64,000 nucleotides of DNA, taken from positions 348,550-412,549 of the forward strand of contig NZ_JAOTSB010000002.1 in NCBI RefSeq assembly GCF_030247605.1, written 5' to 3'. A model generated the notes under the pieces. The model saw nothing but the letters and a program-made list of their open reading frames with translations, was not told the DNA's origin and made no database searches. Origin of the DNA: Acidaminobacter sp. Lineage in GTDB: Bacteria > Bacillota > Clostridia > Peptostreptococcales > Acidaminobacteraceae. Each line of letters begins with the position of its first letter. Position 1 is the first letter of the stretch. Positions 8,078 to 16,109 of the stretch are shown here, in pieces. Both the position numbers and the translations under genes were made by a program.

Positions 8078-8802
8078 TAGAGATCCGCGACCTGGAAGTG
8101 GCCTATGATCAGGACATTGCTCTGAAAGAACTTAATTTGAGCGTGCCGGCGCACTCGACCTGCGCTGTCATTGGGTCTTCCGGGTGCGGCAAGACGACGC
8201 TGCTCTACGCGCTGGCGGGGCTGGTCAGGCCCCAGTCCGGGTCTATAGTCATTGGCGGCAAATCCGTCAGCGGGATCCGCAAGGAGACAGGGCTTGTGCT
8301 CCAGGACTATGGCCTGCTGCCATGGAAGACCGTGCGGGATAATCTGGCATTTCCGCTGAAGGCGCGGGGCTTTGGCGCTGTGGAGACGAGCGAGCGGGTG
8401 GGCGCCATGCTGGAGGAGTTAGGTCTGGAAAGCCTCGGACACCGGCTGCCGGGGGAACTCAGCGGGGGTCAGAAGCAGCGGGTAGCCATCGGCCGGACTT
8501 TGGTCCTGGAGCCGGACGTGCTGCTCATGGACGAGGCGTCCTCGGCGCTGGACGCCATGACCAAGGAGCTGATCCAGAATCTGGTGCTGCGGCTGCACCG
8601 GGAGCGGCAGTTTACCCTGGTGCTGGTGACGCACAACATTGAGGAAGCGGTATTCCTGGGACAGCGCATCCTGGTGATGGCCGATGGTCGCGTTCAGGAA
8701 CAAATTGACAATCCATATTTTGGAGAGGCGGACTTCAGGGATCATCCGTCTTTTTTTGAGATGAGCCTGAAGATTCGGAGGCGGTTGTATGAGCAGGCTT
8801 AA
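8074..8802 (+). CDS. ABC transporter ATP-binding protein (SsuB/TauB-like)
   Basis: A 242-residue ATPase of the nitrate/sulfonate/taurine importer class. Visible motifs are Walker A GSSGCGKTT, Q-loop LQDYGLLPW, signature LSGGQKQR, Walker B VLLMDEASSALD and the switch His in THN. Translation starts at GTG 8074, overlapping the TGA of the binding-protein gene, and the permease start lies inside its 3' end, so the three products are coupled. It powers import through the permease encoded next. Confidence 0.93.
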   Translation: MIEIRDLEVAYDQDIALKELNLSVPAHSTCAVIGSSGCGKTTLLYALAGLVRPQSGSIVIGGKSVSGIRKETGLVLQDYGLLPWKTVRDNLAFPLKARGFGAVETSERVGAMLEELGLESLGHRLPGELSGGQKQRVAIGRTLVLEPDVLLMDEASSALDAMTKELIQNLVLRLHRERQFTLVLVTHNIEEAVFLGQRILVMADGRVQEQIDNPYFGEADFRDHPSFFEMSLKIRRRLYEQA

Positions 8803-9667
8803 GGGCGAAATGCGGCAGCTGGGCGGAGACAGGGCGCAGAGCGGCGACAGGACGAAGAGCGACGACAAGAGTCAACGGCGTTTGCGCTCGAGTGCCAGTC
8901 TGAGGGGGAGTTGGCTGCAGACCCTCTACGGCATGCTGGCGATCCTCCTGTTTTGGTATGTGATGCATATTTCGGTGGGCTCCGCGGCCATTCCGGCGCC
9001 TCATACAGCGATCCTGCATTTTCTCAGGATCTTTCCGGGAGAATTGAGCAAGCACCTGCTGGTCAGCCTCGGGCGGATTTCTGTGGCGCTGCTGGTCTCA
9101 CTGGTGCTTGGCGGCGCTTTAGGACTTTGGATGGGGGTCAGCGAGCGGGCGGACCGTTGGCTCAGCCCCGTGGTCTATCTGCTGTACCCTCTGCCCAAAA
9201 TTGCTTTTCTGCCGGTGCTGATGATTCTGTTCGGACTGGGGGAAACCTCTAAGATAATGCTGATTATCATCATTATTATTTTTCAGATTTTGGTGGCGGC
9301 CAGAGACGGCGTCCGGGAGATTTCCAAGGAACTGTACTATTCAGTGCTGTCTCTGGGGATTGGCCGAAGCGGGCTGTACCGGCATCTGATCCTGCCGGCG
9401 ACGCTGCCCAAGATTATGACAGCCCTGCGCATCTGCGTGGGGGTCAGCATTTCCATTTTGTTCTTTGGAGAAAACTATGCGACAACCTACGGCATAGGCT
9501 ATTTCATCATGAACAGCTGGCTTATGGCCGACTACGTGGAAATGTTCAGCGGGATTCTGGCCCTGAGTTTGATGGGATTTCTGCTGTTTAAAGGGATTGA
9601 CCTCCTGGAGGCCCGTTGGTGCCGGTGGACACGGCTTACGCGAAGGCTAACAGACGTGCATAAATAA
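8789..9667 (+). CDS. ABC transporter permease (SsuC/TauC-like)
   Basis: A 292-residue inner-membrane permease with about six transmembrane segments and the cytoplasmic coupling motif near ISKELYYSVLSLGIG. The N-terminus is unusually long, charged and repetitive (GGDRAQSGDRTKSDDKSQRR) before the first membrane segment. The gene's end is odd: the last nine codons and stop (TRRLTDVHK) are supplied by the left end of a structured repeat element (CGCGAAGGCTAACAGACGTG), so the natural C-terminus was replaced or extended by repeat insertion. The ATG has a GGAGG site inside the ATPase gene. Confidence 0.92.
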   Translation: MSRLKGEMRQLGGDRAQSGDRTKSDDKSQRRLRSSASLRGSWLQTLYGMLAILLFWYVMHISVGSAAIPAPHTAILHFLRIFPGELSKHLLVSLGRISVALLVSLVLGGALGLWMGVSERADRWLSPVVYLLYPLPKIAFLPVLMILFGLGETSKIMLIIIIIIFQILVAARDGVREISKELYYSVLSLGIGRSGLYRHLILPATLPKIMTALRICVGVSISILFFGENYATTYGIGYFIMNSWLMADYVEMFSGILALSLMGFLLFKGIDLLEARWCRWTRLTRRLTDVHK

Positions 9668-9727
9668 AGATGTCGCTGCATTTCAGAGAGCTTGCTCTCT
9701 GAAGTGTGGCGTCATCTTTATTTGTAT
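9639..9727. repeat. Structured repeat element, copy 1 (3' truncated)
   Basis: Left end CGCGAAGGCTAACAGACGTGCA, then a long hairpin with arms AAATAAAGATG / CATCTTTATTT around the conserved core AGAGAGCTTGCTCTCT, then GTATAG. The conserved GC-rich right part seen in the other copies is missing. The element overlaps the permease 3' end on one side and interrupts the HEPN gene on the other. Confidence 0.85.
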
Positions 9728-9862
9728 AGCGCGCTGTATTAATTCATCTTCTAAGAACAGATTTTTATCTAAAGTGATACACCAGGTCTCAATTAGATCA
9801 ATTTCACTAAGAATTTTCTTTAGTATTTGTTGATCTCGATTTTCAAGAAAATTATTGTCCAT
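9683..9862 (-). pseudogene. Truncated HEPN-domain toxin gene
   Basis: From ATG 9862 the frame encodes 59 residues. The first 45 or so (MDNNFLENRDQQILKKIL, ETWCITLDKNLFLEDELIQRA) match the N-terminal helices of HEPN/DUF86 proteins, which are usually 110-140 residues. At about base 9728 the frame runs into repeat copy 1 and stops after 14 unrelated residues (IQIKMTPHFREQAL). The RNase motif (R-x4-6-H) in the lost C-terminal half is absent, so the toxin should be dead. It overlaps the MNT gene by 11 bases, the usual order for MNT/HEPN pairs. Confidence 0.8.
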
Positions 9863-10139
9863 ACACTCTGACCACCTTTTTAGGAATGATCAAAGCATTT
9901 TTATCCAGAGGAGCGTGCACAACATCCACTTTCATGTTCAAGCGATCTTCAATGCTATATTTAAAGTCAATTATTGTAAAGAGTGAAACTTCCGGCGTAT
10001 GAAATTCAACTAACAAGTCCAAATCGCTCTTATCTGTGGCTGATCCATCAGCATAAGAACCAAAAATTGAAACCTTTTTGACTTTGTACTCTTCGGCAAC
10101 TTCTTTAATTACATTTTCAATTTGTGGCAGATTTAACAT
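9852..10139 (-). CDS. MNT-type nucleotidyltransferase (antitoxin of MNT/HEPN pair)
   Basis: A 95-residue minimal nucleotidyltransferase with the signature GSYADGSATDKSDLDLLVEF (GSxAxG...SDxDL) and a later Asp in MKVDVV as third metal ligand. In characterised MNT/HEPN modules this protein adenylylates and silences the HEPN RNase. Here the partner gene downstream is truncated by a repeat, so the antitoxin is an orphan. It is AT-richer than its neighbours, which fits transfer. Length and motifs are complete. Confidence 0.9.
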   Translation of the reverse strand: MLNLPQIENVIKEVAEEYKVKKVSIFGSYADGSATDKSDLDLLVEFHTPEVSLFTIIDFKYSIEDRLNMKVDVVHAPLDKNALIIPKKVVRVYGQ

Positions 10140-10448
10140 AAACTCACCTCGTTTTCGCTTCTTATTACATTACATTCATTATACCCCTTTAAGTACATAA
10201 TTGAACATTATAAAAACAGGCCCATACCTACCCCAAGACAGCTTTGAGGTGCGGATGAGCCTGTTTTCGTTTTTTCGCTTAAATCTTTTTGTTAAAAATC
10301 TCGAAATCCATTGCGGCTCATGCTCTCCCGGGCTTACTGAACACTTAAGCTCTGGCCCCGGTTTCAAACCTGTCCGCGTCACCAAACTAAAAGTTGTCCG
10401 CGCGGCTGGCGCCTATTGCGGCTGGCGCCTATCGCCCCCAAGCAAAAA
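10140..10448. repeat. Gap with terminator-like hairpin and repeat phrases
   Basis: No gene is supported. It holds a hairpin AACAGGC...GCCTGTT near 10215-10267 with a T-rich right flank, then repeat words CTGTCCGCGTCACCAA (about 10369), GTTGTCCGCG and a duplicated GGCTGGCGCCTAT (about 10403 and 10419). These words recur elsewhere in the window. Confidence 0.55.
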
Positions 10449-10913
10449 TTACTTCAGCTGCTCAATCAAATTTACCATCTCAATGGCAGTAACAGCAGCA
10501 TCGAAACCTTTATTCCCCGCTTTAGTGCCGGCGCGCTCAATGGCCTGCTCAATGGTATCCGTAGTCAGAACCCCAAAAATCACCGGAATCCCCGTATCCA
10601 GGGACACATGGGCAACACCCTTGGTGACTTCGCTGGAAACGTAGTCAAAGTGCGGCGTGGAACCCCTGATAACCGCGCCCAGGCAAATTACGGCGTCATA
10701 GCGGCCGCTTGACGCCATTTTCTTCGCAATCAAAGGAATCTCAAAGGCCCCCGGTACCCAGGCAATCTCAACCTGATCCTCAGAAGCCCCATGTCGCTTC
10801 AGTGCGTCCAGAGCGCCGCCCAAAAGCTTGCCGCCAATAAACTCATTGAACCGCCCAACAATGATCCCATATCGCTGTTTGTCAGATACTAATTTGCCCT
10901 CATAAACCTTCAT
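10449..10913 (-). CDS. ribH: 6,7-dimethyl-8-ribityllumazine synthase
   Basis: A 154-residue lumazine synthase, which condenses 5-amino-6-ribitylamino-uracil with dihydroxybutanone phosphate in the penultimate step of riboflavin synthesis. Diagnostic segments are [45 protein letters not shown] and the C-terminal [12 protein letters not shown]. The length is normal. It is the last gene of the rib operon, overlapping ribBA by four bases. Confidence 0.97.
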   Translation of the reverse strand: MKVYEGKLVSDKQRYGIIVGRFNEFIGGKLLGGALDALKRHGASEDQVEIAWVPGAFEIPLIAKKMASSGRYDAVICLGAVIRGSTPHFDYVSSEVTKGVAHVSLDTGIPVIFGVLTTDTIEQAIERAGTKAGNKGFDAAVTAIEMVNLIEQLK

Positions 10914-12121
10914 TTCTTTTCCTCCTCAAAGTTAAGCTCGTGGCCCATTTTTTCTTTTTTAGTCTTCAGATAAAACTCATTCCGCTCATTATGATTGAGC
11001 TGGATGTGCACACGCTCCACGATCTCCAGCCCATAGCCGGACAGCCCCGTAATCTTCTGAGGGTTATTGGTCATCAGCCGGATCTTGTGAAGCCCAAGCT
11101 CCATCAGGATCTGCGCCCCAATGCCATAATCCCTGAGGTCATCCTCAAAGCCCAGCATGCGGTTGGCCTGCACCGTATCATACCCCTGGTCCTGCAGCGC
11201 ATAGGCTTTGATCTTATTGATCAGGCCAATGCCGCGACCCTCCTGGCGCATGTACAGAAGCACTCCACGGCCCTCCGCCTCAATGCGCTTCATGGCTTCG
11301 GCATACTGCTCGCCGCAGTCACAGCGCAGTGACCCAAAGGCATCCCCCGTCAGGCACTCCGAATGCACTCGGACCAGGACCGGTTCCTCCGTCGCCACAT
11401 CCCCCTTGACCAGCGCCACGTGGTGCTCGCCATTCAAACGGTTGATGAACCCAATCATCCTGAAATCGCCATACTTCGTGGGCATGTCTGCCTCTGCCAC
11501 CCGTTCCACCAAAACCTCCGACTTGCGTCGAAACCGAATCAGTTCCTCAATGGTAATCATCTTAAGGCCATGCTTCCTGGAGTACTCAATCAGCTCCGGC
11601 ACGCGTGCCATGGTCCCGTCGTCATTCATGATCTCGCAGATGACGCCCGCAGGCTGAAAGCCCGCCAGCTTCGCCAGATCCACAGCGGCTTCTGTGTGAC
11701 CCGCACGTCGCAGTACCCCGCCTTCCTTGGCCACCAGTGGAAAGATGTGCCCCGGACGCATAAAGTCCGCCGGCTTTGCTTCTTCCTCCAGCAAGTGCTG
11801 GATCGTCATGGCCCGCTCCCCTGCGGAAATGCCCGTGGTGCAGCGCATGGAGTCCACCGACACCGTAAACGCTGTCTGCTTCGGATCCGTATTGCGGTCG
11901 ATCATGTCGTAAATGCCCAGCGCGTTCAGACGCTCCCGGAGCATAGGCACGCAAATCAGCCCCCGTCCGTGCTTGGCCATGAAGTTGATGGCCTCCGGCG
12001 TCGCCTTTTCGGCGGCCATGAGCAGATCCCCTTCGTTTTCCCTGTCCTCATCGTCCACGACGACGATCATTTCCCCAGCCTTTAAGGCCTCTATCGCTTC
12101 TTCAATCGTACAAAATCCCAT
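10910..12121 (-). CDS. ribBA: Bifunctional 3,4-dihydroxy-2-butanone-4-phosphate synthase / GTP cyclohydrolase II
   Basis: A 403-residue fusion giving both precursors of riboflavin. Residues 1-200 are the DHBP synthase ([31 protein letters not shown]) and 205-403 the GTP cyclohydrolase II with zinc ligands in the [18 protein letters not shown] segment and the RQEGRGIGL loop. The start at ATG 12121 follows GGGAGG by nine bases; a few codons of open frame further upstream are not needed. It is the third gene of the FMN-controlled operon. A large inverted repeat lies between it and ribE. Confidence 0.96.
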   Translation of the reverse strand: MGFCTIEEAIEALKAGEMIVVVDDEDRENEGDLLMAAEKATPEAINFMAKHGRGLICVPMLRERLNALGIYDMIDRNTDPKQTAFTVSVDSMRCTTGISAGERAMTIQHLLEEEAKPADFMRPGHIFPLVAKEGGVLRRAGHTEAAVDLAKLAGFQPAGVICEIMNDDGTMARVPELIEYSRKHGLKMITIEELIRFRRKSEVLVERVAEADMPTKYGDFRMIGFINRLNGEHHVALVKGDVATEEPVLVRVHSECLTGDAFGSLRCDCGEQYAEAMKRIEAEGRGVLLYMRQEGRGIGLINKIKAYALQDQGYDTVQANRMLGFEDDLRDYGIGAQILMELGLHKIRLMTNNPQKITGLSGYGLEIVERVHIQLNHNERNEFYLKTKKEKMGHELNFEEEKK

Positions 12122-12170
12122 TGGCAGGACACCTCCCGTTTTCAATCGTTCATAAACCAAAGACTTTAGT

Positions 12171-12208
12171 TTTTGCCGATGGTCACGTTAACGTCACCAT
12201 CGGCAAAA
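12171..12208. repeat. Inverted pair of the GCCGATGGT 9-mer
   Basis: Two head-to-head copies (12175-12183 and 12196-12204) around the self-complementary ACGTTAACGT make a nearly perfect 38-bp palindrome, TTTTTGCCGATGGT...ACCATCGGCAAAAA. It lies between ribE and ribBA and could form a strong hairpin in the rib transcript. Confidence 0.85.
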
Positions 12209-12224
12209 AGCTTCTAATAAGCTT

Positions 12225-12869
12225 TTATGCGAATCCATTCTGTTTTAGAAAGTCCATGGTCAATGGGCTCTTTTTCTCCGGCGCGAACTGCAATAACCGC
12301 TCCACATATTTGCCCACCAGGTCGCATTCAAGGTTCACCTCGTCGCCGACCCGCTTCCGCAGGAGAATCGTCTCATCCTTGGTCACCGGAATGATCGACA
12401 CGCTGAACGCCGCGCCCTCCAGTTGGGCCACCGTCAGGCTGGTGCCGTCCATAGCTATGGACCCCTTCTGAATGATGTAGCGCAGCAGCGCCTCAGGCGG
12501 CTCCACCGTCATCCAGGTGGCGTTGCCCTCTTGCCGCAGCGCCCGGATCACGCCCACGCCGTCAATGTGCCCGGACACCATGTGCCCGCCAAAGCGGCCG
12601 TTCGCGCTCATGGCCCGCTCCAGGTTCACCGGGCTGCCCTTTTTCAGCGCCCCGAGGTTCGAATACCGCAGCGTCTCCGGCATGACGTCCGCCGTAAACG
12701 TGTCCTTCGTGAACCGCACCACCGTCAGGCACACCCCGTTGGTGCTGATGCTGTCCCCATTTCTCACGTCCCCGAGCACCGTCGACGCCCGCACGGTCAG
12801 TTGCGCCGCAGGACCCGACCGTGCGATTCCTTCGACAACGCCAATCTCTTCAATGATGCCAGTAAACAT
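12225..12869 (-). CDS. ribE: Riboflavin synthase, alpha subunit
   Basis: A 214-residue riboflavin synthase, which dismutates two lumazines to riboflavin. Both tandem beta-barrel repeats are present: MFTGIIEEIG at the start with the conserved SISTNGVCLTV, then FGGHMVSGHIDGVG and the second-barrel equivalent SIAMDGTSLTV. The length is typical. It lies between ribD and ribBA in the usual Firmicutes order. One copy of the 9-mer GCCGATGGT lies in the 36-bp gap to ribD. Confidence 0.96.
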   Translation of the reverse strand: MFTGIIEEIGVVEGIARSGPAAQLTVRASTVLGDVRNGDSISTNGVCLTVVRFTKDTFTADVMPETLRYSNLGALKKGSPVNLERAMSANGRFGGHMVSGHIDGVGVIRALRQEGNATWMTVEPPEALLRYIIQKGSIAMDGTSLTVAQLEGAAFSVSIIPVTKDETILLRKRVGDEVNLECDLVGKYVERLLQFAPEKKSPLTMDFLKQNGFA

Positions 12870-12905
12870 CTTCCACTACCCCTTTTTATTTTTGCCGATG
12901 GTCAC

Positions 12906-14006
12906 TCAAATTCGCGCCTCAATCAGCAGGTCATCTCCTATTTCGACGGCCTTCATCCCTTTCAGGCGAACCGCATTCTCGAGAACCTCTATACCGCTTC
13001 CGCCTACCGGGGTCGGCGCATTCTGCCCTCCCAGGATCTTGGGCGCTATAAACATCAGAACTTTGTCCACGATTTTGCTTTCCAGGGCTGAGGCATTCAG
13101 CGTCGCGCCGCCTTCCAGAAGCAGACTGTCAATGCCCTGCTCTCCAAGGACAAACATGAGATAGTCCAGGTCGACCTTACCGTCCTTTTGAGGCGTAATG
13201 ATCAGCTTTACGCCCGGCATGGACTGAAGCGCGGTTGCCTTTTCACTGTCCGCACGGTCTGTGGTCGCGATCAGGGTCGGCGCGTCTGAGTCCAGATGCA
13301 GTATTTTGGCGTTCAGCGGAATCTTCAGGGTCGAATCCACCACAACCCTGATTGGATCTCTGCCCTGCTTGCCTTTCAGCCTCGTGGTCAGCTTAGGGTC
13401 ATCCTTGAGGACCGTTCCAATGCCCACCATGATAGCCTTCAGTTCGTGACGAAGCTGATGCACATATTCCCTGGCAGCCTCAGAGGTAATCCATTGTGAT
13501 TCACCGGTGACCGTGGCTATCTTTCCATCCAGGGTCATGGCTGCCTTCATGACGCAGAAAGGCTTTTTAGTGGTGATGTATTTGATGAAGACTTCATTGA
13601 GGGCTTTTGCTTCTTCTTCCAGCAGTCCCACTTCGACCTCAATGCCCTGTTTTCTCAGCATCTGGATGCCCCTGCCTGCGACAAGGGGATTCGGATCCTC
13701 CATAGCAATATAGACTTTTGAGAAGCGGTTCTCAATCAGCTTTAAGGCGCAAGGCGGGGTTTTGCCATAGTGGGAGCACGGCTCCAGGGTGACATAGATT
13801 TCAGCGCCCTCAACAGACTCAGACGCATTCTCAATGGCATTCACCTCTGCGTGAGGCCCGCCGTACATGGCATGATACCCTTCACCAATAACCCTGCCCT
13901 CTTTGACGATAACCGCTCCGACCAAAGGATTCGGGCTGGTCCTTCCCGCCCCGAGTTTTGCCAGCTCAAGCGCACGCTGCATGTGCTGAATATGATAGGC
14001 GTTCAT
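12906..14006 (-). CDS. ribD: Bifunctional pyrimidine deaminase / reductase of riboflavin synthesis
   Basis: A 366-residue RibD. The N-terminal deaminase has zinc ligands in HAEVNAIE and PCSHYGKTPPC; the reductase from about residue 150 binds NADPH (MKAAMTLDGKIAT, LLLEGGATLNAS). I start it at ATG 14006, behind AGGAGGG; the frame is open further upstream only through repeat DNA. It is the first gene of the rib operon and follows the FMN riboswitch and its terminator. Confidence 0.96.
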   Translation of the reverse strand: MNAYHIQHMQRALELAKLGAGRTSPNPLVGAVIVKEGRVIGEGYHAMYGGPHAEVNAIENASESVEGAEIYVTLEPCSHYGKTPPCALKLIENRFSKVYIAMEDPNPLVAGRGIQMLRKQGIEVEVGLLEEEAKALNEVFIKYITTKKPFCVMKAAMTLDGKIATVTGESQWITSEAAREYVHQLRHELKAIMVGIGTVLKDDPKLTTRLKGKQGRDPIRVVVDSTLKIPLNAKILHLDSDAPTLIATTDRADSEKATALQSMPGVKLIITPQKDGKVDLDYLMFVLGEQGIDSLLLEGGATLNASALESKIVDKVLMFIAPKILGGQNAPTPVGGSGIEVLENAVRLKGMKAVEIGDDLLIEARI

Positions 14007-14028
14007 CAGTGTTCCCTCCTCTTTAAAT

Positions 14029-14127
14029 GAAACTGGGGGTCGATAGGCGTTTTCCGCTGACACCGAGTTTCTTCCCAAATGAAACCAGGTGTCTGACACC
14101 GAGTTTCTTCCCTGACACCGAGTTTCT
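14029..14127. repeat. Palindromic GAAACT..GGGGTC element
   Basis: Starts GAAACTGGGGGTCGATAGGC and carries three right-end words (GACACCGAGTTTC, TGTCTGACACCGAGTTTC, TGACACCGAGTTTC). It belongs to a family with copies near 19965, 21753, 30831, 48552, 49681 and 53546. Here it lies in the rib leader between terminator and ribD. Confidence 0.75.
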
Positions 14128-14151
14128 TCCCCAACTTCAGCTTTTTTTGAA

Positions 14152-14186
14152 AATAAAAAACCCTGAAGCGTTGTTCTTCAGGGTTT
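14152..14186 (-). terminator. Riboswitch-linked terminator of the rib operon
   Basis: On the minus strand AAACCCTGAAG / CTTCAGGGTTT with a short loop and a T-run. It lies between the FMN aptamer and ribD, as expected for FMN-induced transcription termination. Confidence 0.85.
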
Positions 14187-14242
14187 GACAATACAGCTTT
14201 GATCGAGGGTGCGGGGAAACAGCACCATCGGCAAAAAATCAA

Positions 14243-14351
14243 TCTTCTTCCATCCAGACTTTACTGTCGGTTCTGGAATTGCACCAGATCAACCGCGGGA
14301 GCGGCTCGTGGACTGTACCACCGGTCGGGAATTTCACCCTGCCCTGAAGAT
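14243..14351 (-). promoter_or_regulatory. FMN riboswitch (RFN element)
   Basis: Read on the minus strand it gives the conserved blocks of the RFN aptamer in order: AGGGCAGGGTGAAATTCCC, GACCGGTGGTACAGTC, the variable hairpin GAGCCGCTCCCGCGGTTG, then TCTGGTGCAATTCCAG, ACCGACAGTAAAGTCTGG and the closing strand ATGGAAGAAGA. FMN binding should favour the downstream terminator and shut off ribD-ribE-ribBA-ribH. Confidence 0.96.
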
Positions 14352-14368
14352 GTTATGAAATTACTAAC

Positions 14369-14397
14369 ATGATAATATGAATCCAGCGCCATGTCAA
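14369..14397 (-). promoter_or_regulatory. Promoter of the rib operon
   Basis: Minus-strand TTGACA (14397-14392), 17-bp spacer, TATCAT (14374-14369), just upstream of the FMN aptamer. Confidence 0.75.
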
Positions 14398-14548
14398 ACC
14401 TTTATCTTAATCGATTTTCAATTCACGAACATTAAGAGTTCATCGCGGCATATTGTTCTCCCAAAAATACTTTATAAAATTTTGTAGTACATTCTCCGCC
14501 TCATTTGCGAAAGCTTTGGCTTTTTTTCGGGAATTTTCTGAATACGGG

Positions 14549-14577
14549 TTGACATCTGGTTCTGCAGGGTTTACACT
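14549..14577 (+). promoter_or_regulatory. Promoter of the aromatic amino acid operon
   Basis: TTGACA (14549-14554), 17-bp spacer, TACACT (14572-14577), about 80 bp before the leader peptide. The region 14352-14657 otherwise holds no supported gene. Confidence 0.7.
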
Positions 14578-14657
14578 GAGAAAAATTCTTCACAGGCGCA
14601 ACTGCTCTTTTATGGGAGAACAGGCGCCTCAGTCAATTAAGGAATGGGTGGTTTGAG

Positions 14658-14810
14658 ATGACTCTGGTCCAACGTACGCTTAAACTTACAGCCGAATATT
14701 TTGGTTACTTTAGCTGGAGCTTTTACTTTTATGGCTTCGGCTTTTTGGCGTACGGCAAATCGGATAGAACCTCAAATTGCTTAAAGATCGGACTTAGGGC
14801 TGCGGCCTGA
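14658..14810 (+). CDS. Aromatic amino acid leader peptide (attenuator)
   Basis: A 50-codon frame, too short for ordinary gene calling. Residues 14-32 contain twelve aromatic residues out of nineteen (YFGYFSWSFYFYGFGF, then Tyr32): six Phe, five Tyr and one Trp. The frame ends at TGA 14810, and 37 bases later comes a strong terminator before the DAHP synthase gene. This is the classic layout of translation-coupled attenuation: stalling on Phe, Tyr or Trp codons would prevent the terminator forming. The Shine-Dalgarno is weak (GGGTGG, or AAGGA further up), so the exact start is less certain than the frame. The controlled genes make precisely these amino acids. Confidence 0.82.
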   Translation: MTLVQRTLKLTAEYFGYFSWSFYFYGFGFLAYGKSDRTSNCLKIGLRAAA

Positions 14811-14846
14811 TGTGCCGGCAAGTGACTTAAACCTGATAGAACTTAG

Positions 14847-14886
14847 ACAGGGCGTCTCTTTAAGTAAAGGGGCGCTCTGTTTTTTT
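14847..14886 (+). terminator. Attenuator terminator before aroF
   Basis: Fifteen-base arms ACAGGGCGTCTCTTT / AAAGGGGCGCTCTGT pair fully (three G-U pairs) around loop AAGT and are followed by seven T. It lies between the leader peptide and aroF. Confidence 0.88.
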
Positions 14887-14908
14887 ATATTCGAAAGGAG
14901 GTGGTGGC

Positions 14909-15085
14909 ATGAGCGAAGACGGCTTTTATGGTTATTGTGGCTTAAACTTGACCATCGGCAAAAACAACAAAACTTATAAAACCTTAGGAGGCCAATTTTA
15001 TGATTATAACGCTCAAAACGACCACCACTCACGAGGAATGCGAACACATCATGGATGTGATCCGGCAGCACGGATTAGAAGTTGA
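14909..15085 (+). CDS. Possible second leader ORF overlapping aroF start
   Basis: Fifty-eight codons with an excellent AAAGGAGGTGG site, beginning MSEDGFYGYCGLN and running out of frame into aroF. Its start region again has Phe and two Tyr codons. It may be a coupling ORF that is translated after the attenuator has been read through, or simply chance; the part overlapping aroF has no recognisable character. Confidence 0.3.
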   Translation: MSEDGFYGYCGLNLTIGKNNKTYKTLGGQFYDYNAQNDHHSRGMRTHHGCDPAARIRS

Positions 15086-16109
15086 ACTCGCCCAGCGAGG
15101 CCATGCCAGAGAGCTCCGACTCACCGGCGACATAAACCGCCTGGACTTCTCGGTAATCTCCTTCCACCCCCATGTCGAGGACATGAAGCGCATCAAATCG
15201 TCTTACAAGCTGGCCAGCAGGGAATTCCACCCGGAGGACACTGTGGTTGAGGTCGGTGGACTTCGCATAGGCGGCGGGGATTTGACCGTCATGGCCGGGC
15301 CCTGCTCCATTGAGAGCCGGGAACAGATCGATGTCATTGCCCAGGCAGTTAGTGCTGCGGGCGCGACAATCCTGAGAGGCGGCGCGTTCAAACCACGCAC
15401 CTCCCCTTACAGCTTCCAGGGACTGGGTGAGCTGGGGCTGAAGCTGATGAAGGATGCAGGTGCGGCGAACGGCATGCCAATTGTCACCGAAGTCATGTGC
15501 ACCGAGGACTTCGACCTGGTCGAGGCCTACACGGACATCCTGCAGATTGGCGCAAGAAACATGCAGAACTTCTCCCTCCTGAAGCGGGCCGGACGTTCGA
15601 AGAAGCCGGTGCTGCTCAAACGCGGCATGTCGTCGACTATTGAGGATTTCCTCATGAGCGCGGAGTACATATTGGCCAGCGGCAATCCAAACGTGATTTT
15701 GTGCGAGCGCGGCATCCGGACCTTCGAGCCGCACATGCGCAACACCCTGGACCTGTCCGTGGTCACAGCCATCAAGACCCTGAGCCACCTGCCAATTATT
15801 GTGGATCCAAGCCACGCCACAGGGCGGCGTGAAATGGTGGGGCCGCTGTCCAAAGCCGCTGTCGCGGTGGGTGCCGATGGTCTCATGATCGAAGTTCATC
15901 ACGAGCCGGAAAAAGCGCTCTCCGACGGACCGCAGTCACTCAGGCCGCGGGAGTTCGAAATCCTGATGCACCAGCTTAATCAGATTCACAACCTGTGCAG
16001 GCTGCAGGATCAGATATATAGTGATAAGCCAATTGTTATAGAAGTAAAAGTGCTAAACAATAAGAAAGCTGACGATAAGGTGGGGCTTAGGCATGCGAAC
16101 ATCGGATAA
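15000..16109 (+). CDS. aroF: 3-deoxy-7-phosphoheptulonate (DAHP) synthase
   Basis: A 369-residue class I-beta DAHP synthase, joining phosphoenolpyruvate and erythrose 4-phosphate in the first step of the shikimate pathway. The N-terminal 70 residues form the ferredoxin-like regulatory domain; the barrel then shows [43 protein letters not shown] and [10 protein letters not shown], holding the metal and substrates. The start has TAGGAGG seven bases upstream. It is the first enzyme gene after the attenuator and overlaps tyrA by 17 bases. The last 25 residues extend beyond the usual end. Confidence 0.96.
   Translation: MIITLKTTTTHEECEHIMDVIRQHGLEVELAQRGHARELRLTGDINRLDFSVISFHPHVEDMKRIKSSYKLASREFHPEDTVVEVGGLRIGGGDLTVMAGPCSIESREQIDVIAQAVSAAGATILRGGAFKPRTSPYSFQGLGELGLKLMKDAGAANGMPIVTEVMCTEDFDLVEAYTDILQIGARNMQNFSLLKRAGRSKKPVLLKRGMSSTIEDFLMSAEYILASGNPNVILCERGIRTFEPHMRNTLDLSVVTAIKTLSHLPIIVDPSHATGRREMVGPLSKAAVAVGADGLMIEVHHEPEKALSDGPQSLRPREFEILMHQLNQIHNLCRLQDQIYSDKPIVIEVKVLNNKKADDKVGLRHANIG

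Noticed and set aside
10201..10644. 147-codon plus-strand frame
   Set aside because: Half is intergenic repeat DNA and half is antisense to ribH.
14453..14656. 67-codon frame before the leader peptide
   Set aside because: It spans the promoter of the aromatic operon, lacks a ribosome site and resembles nothing.
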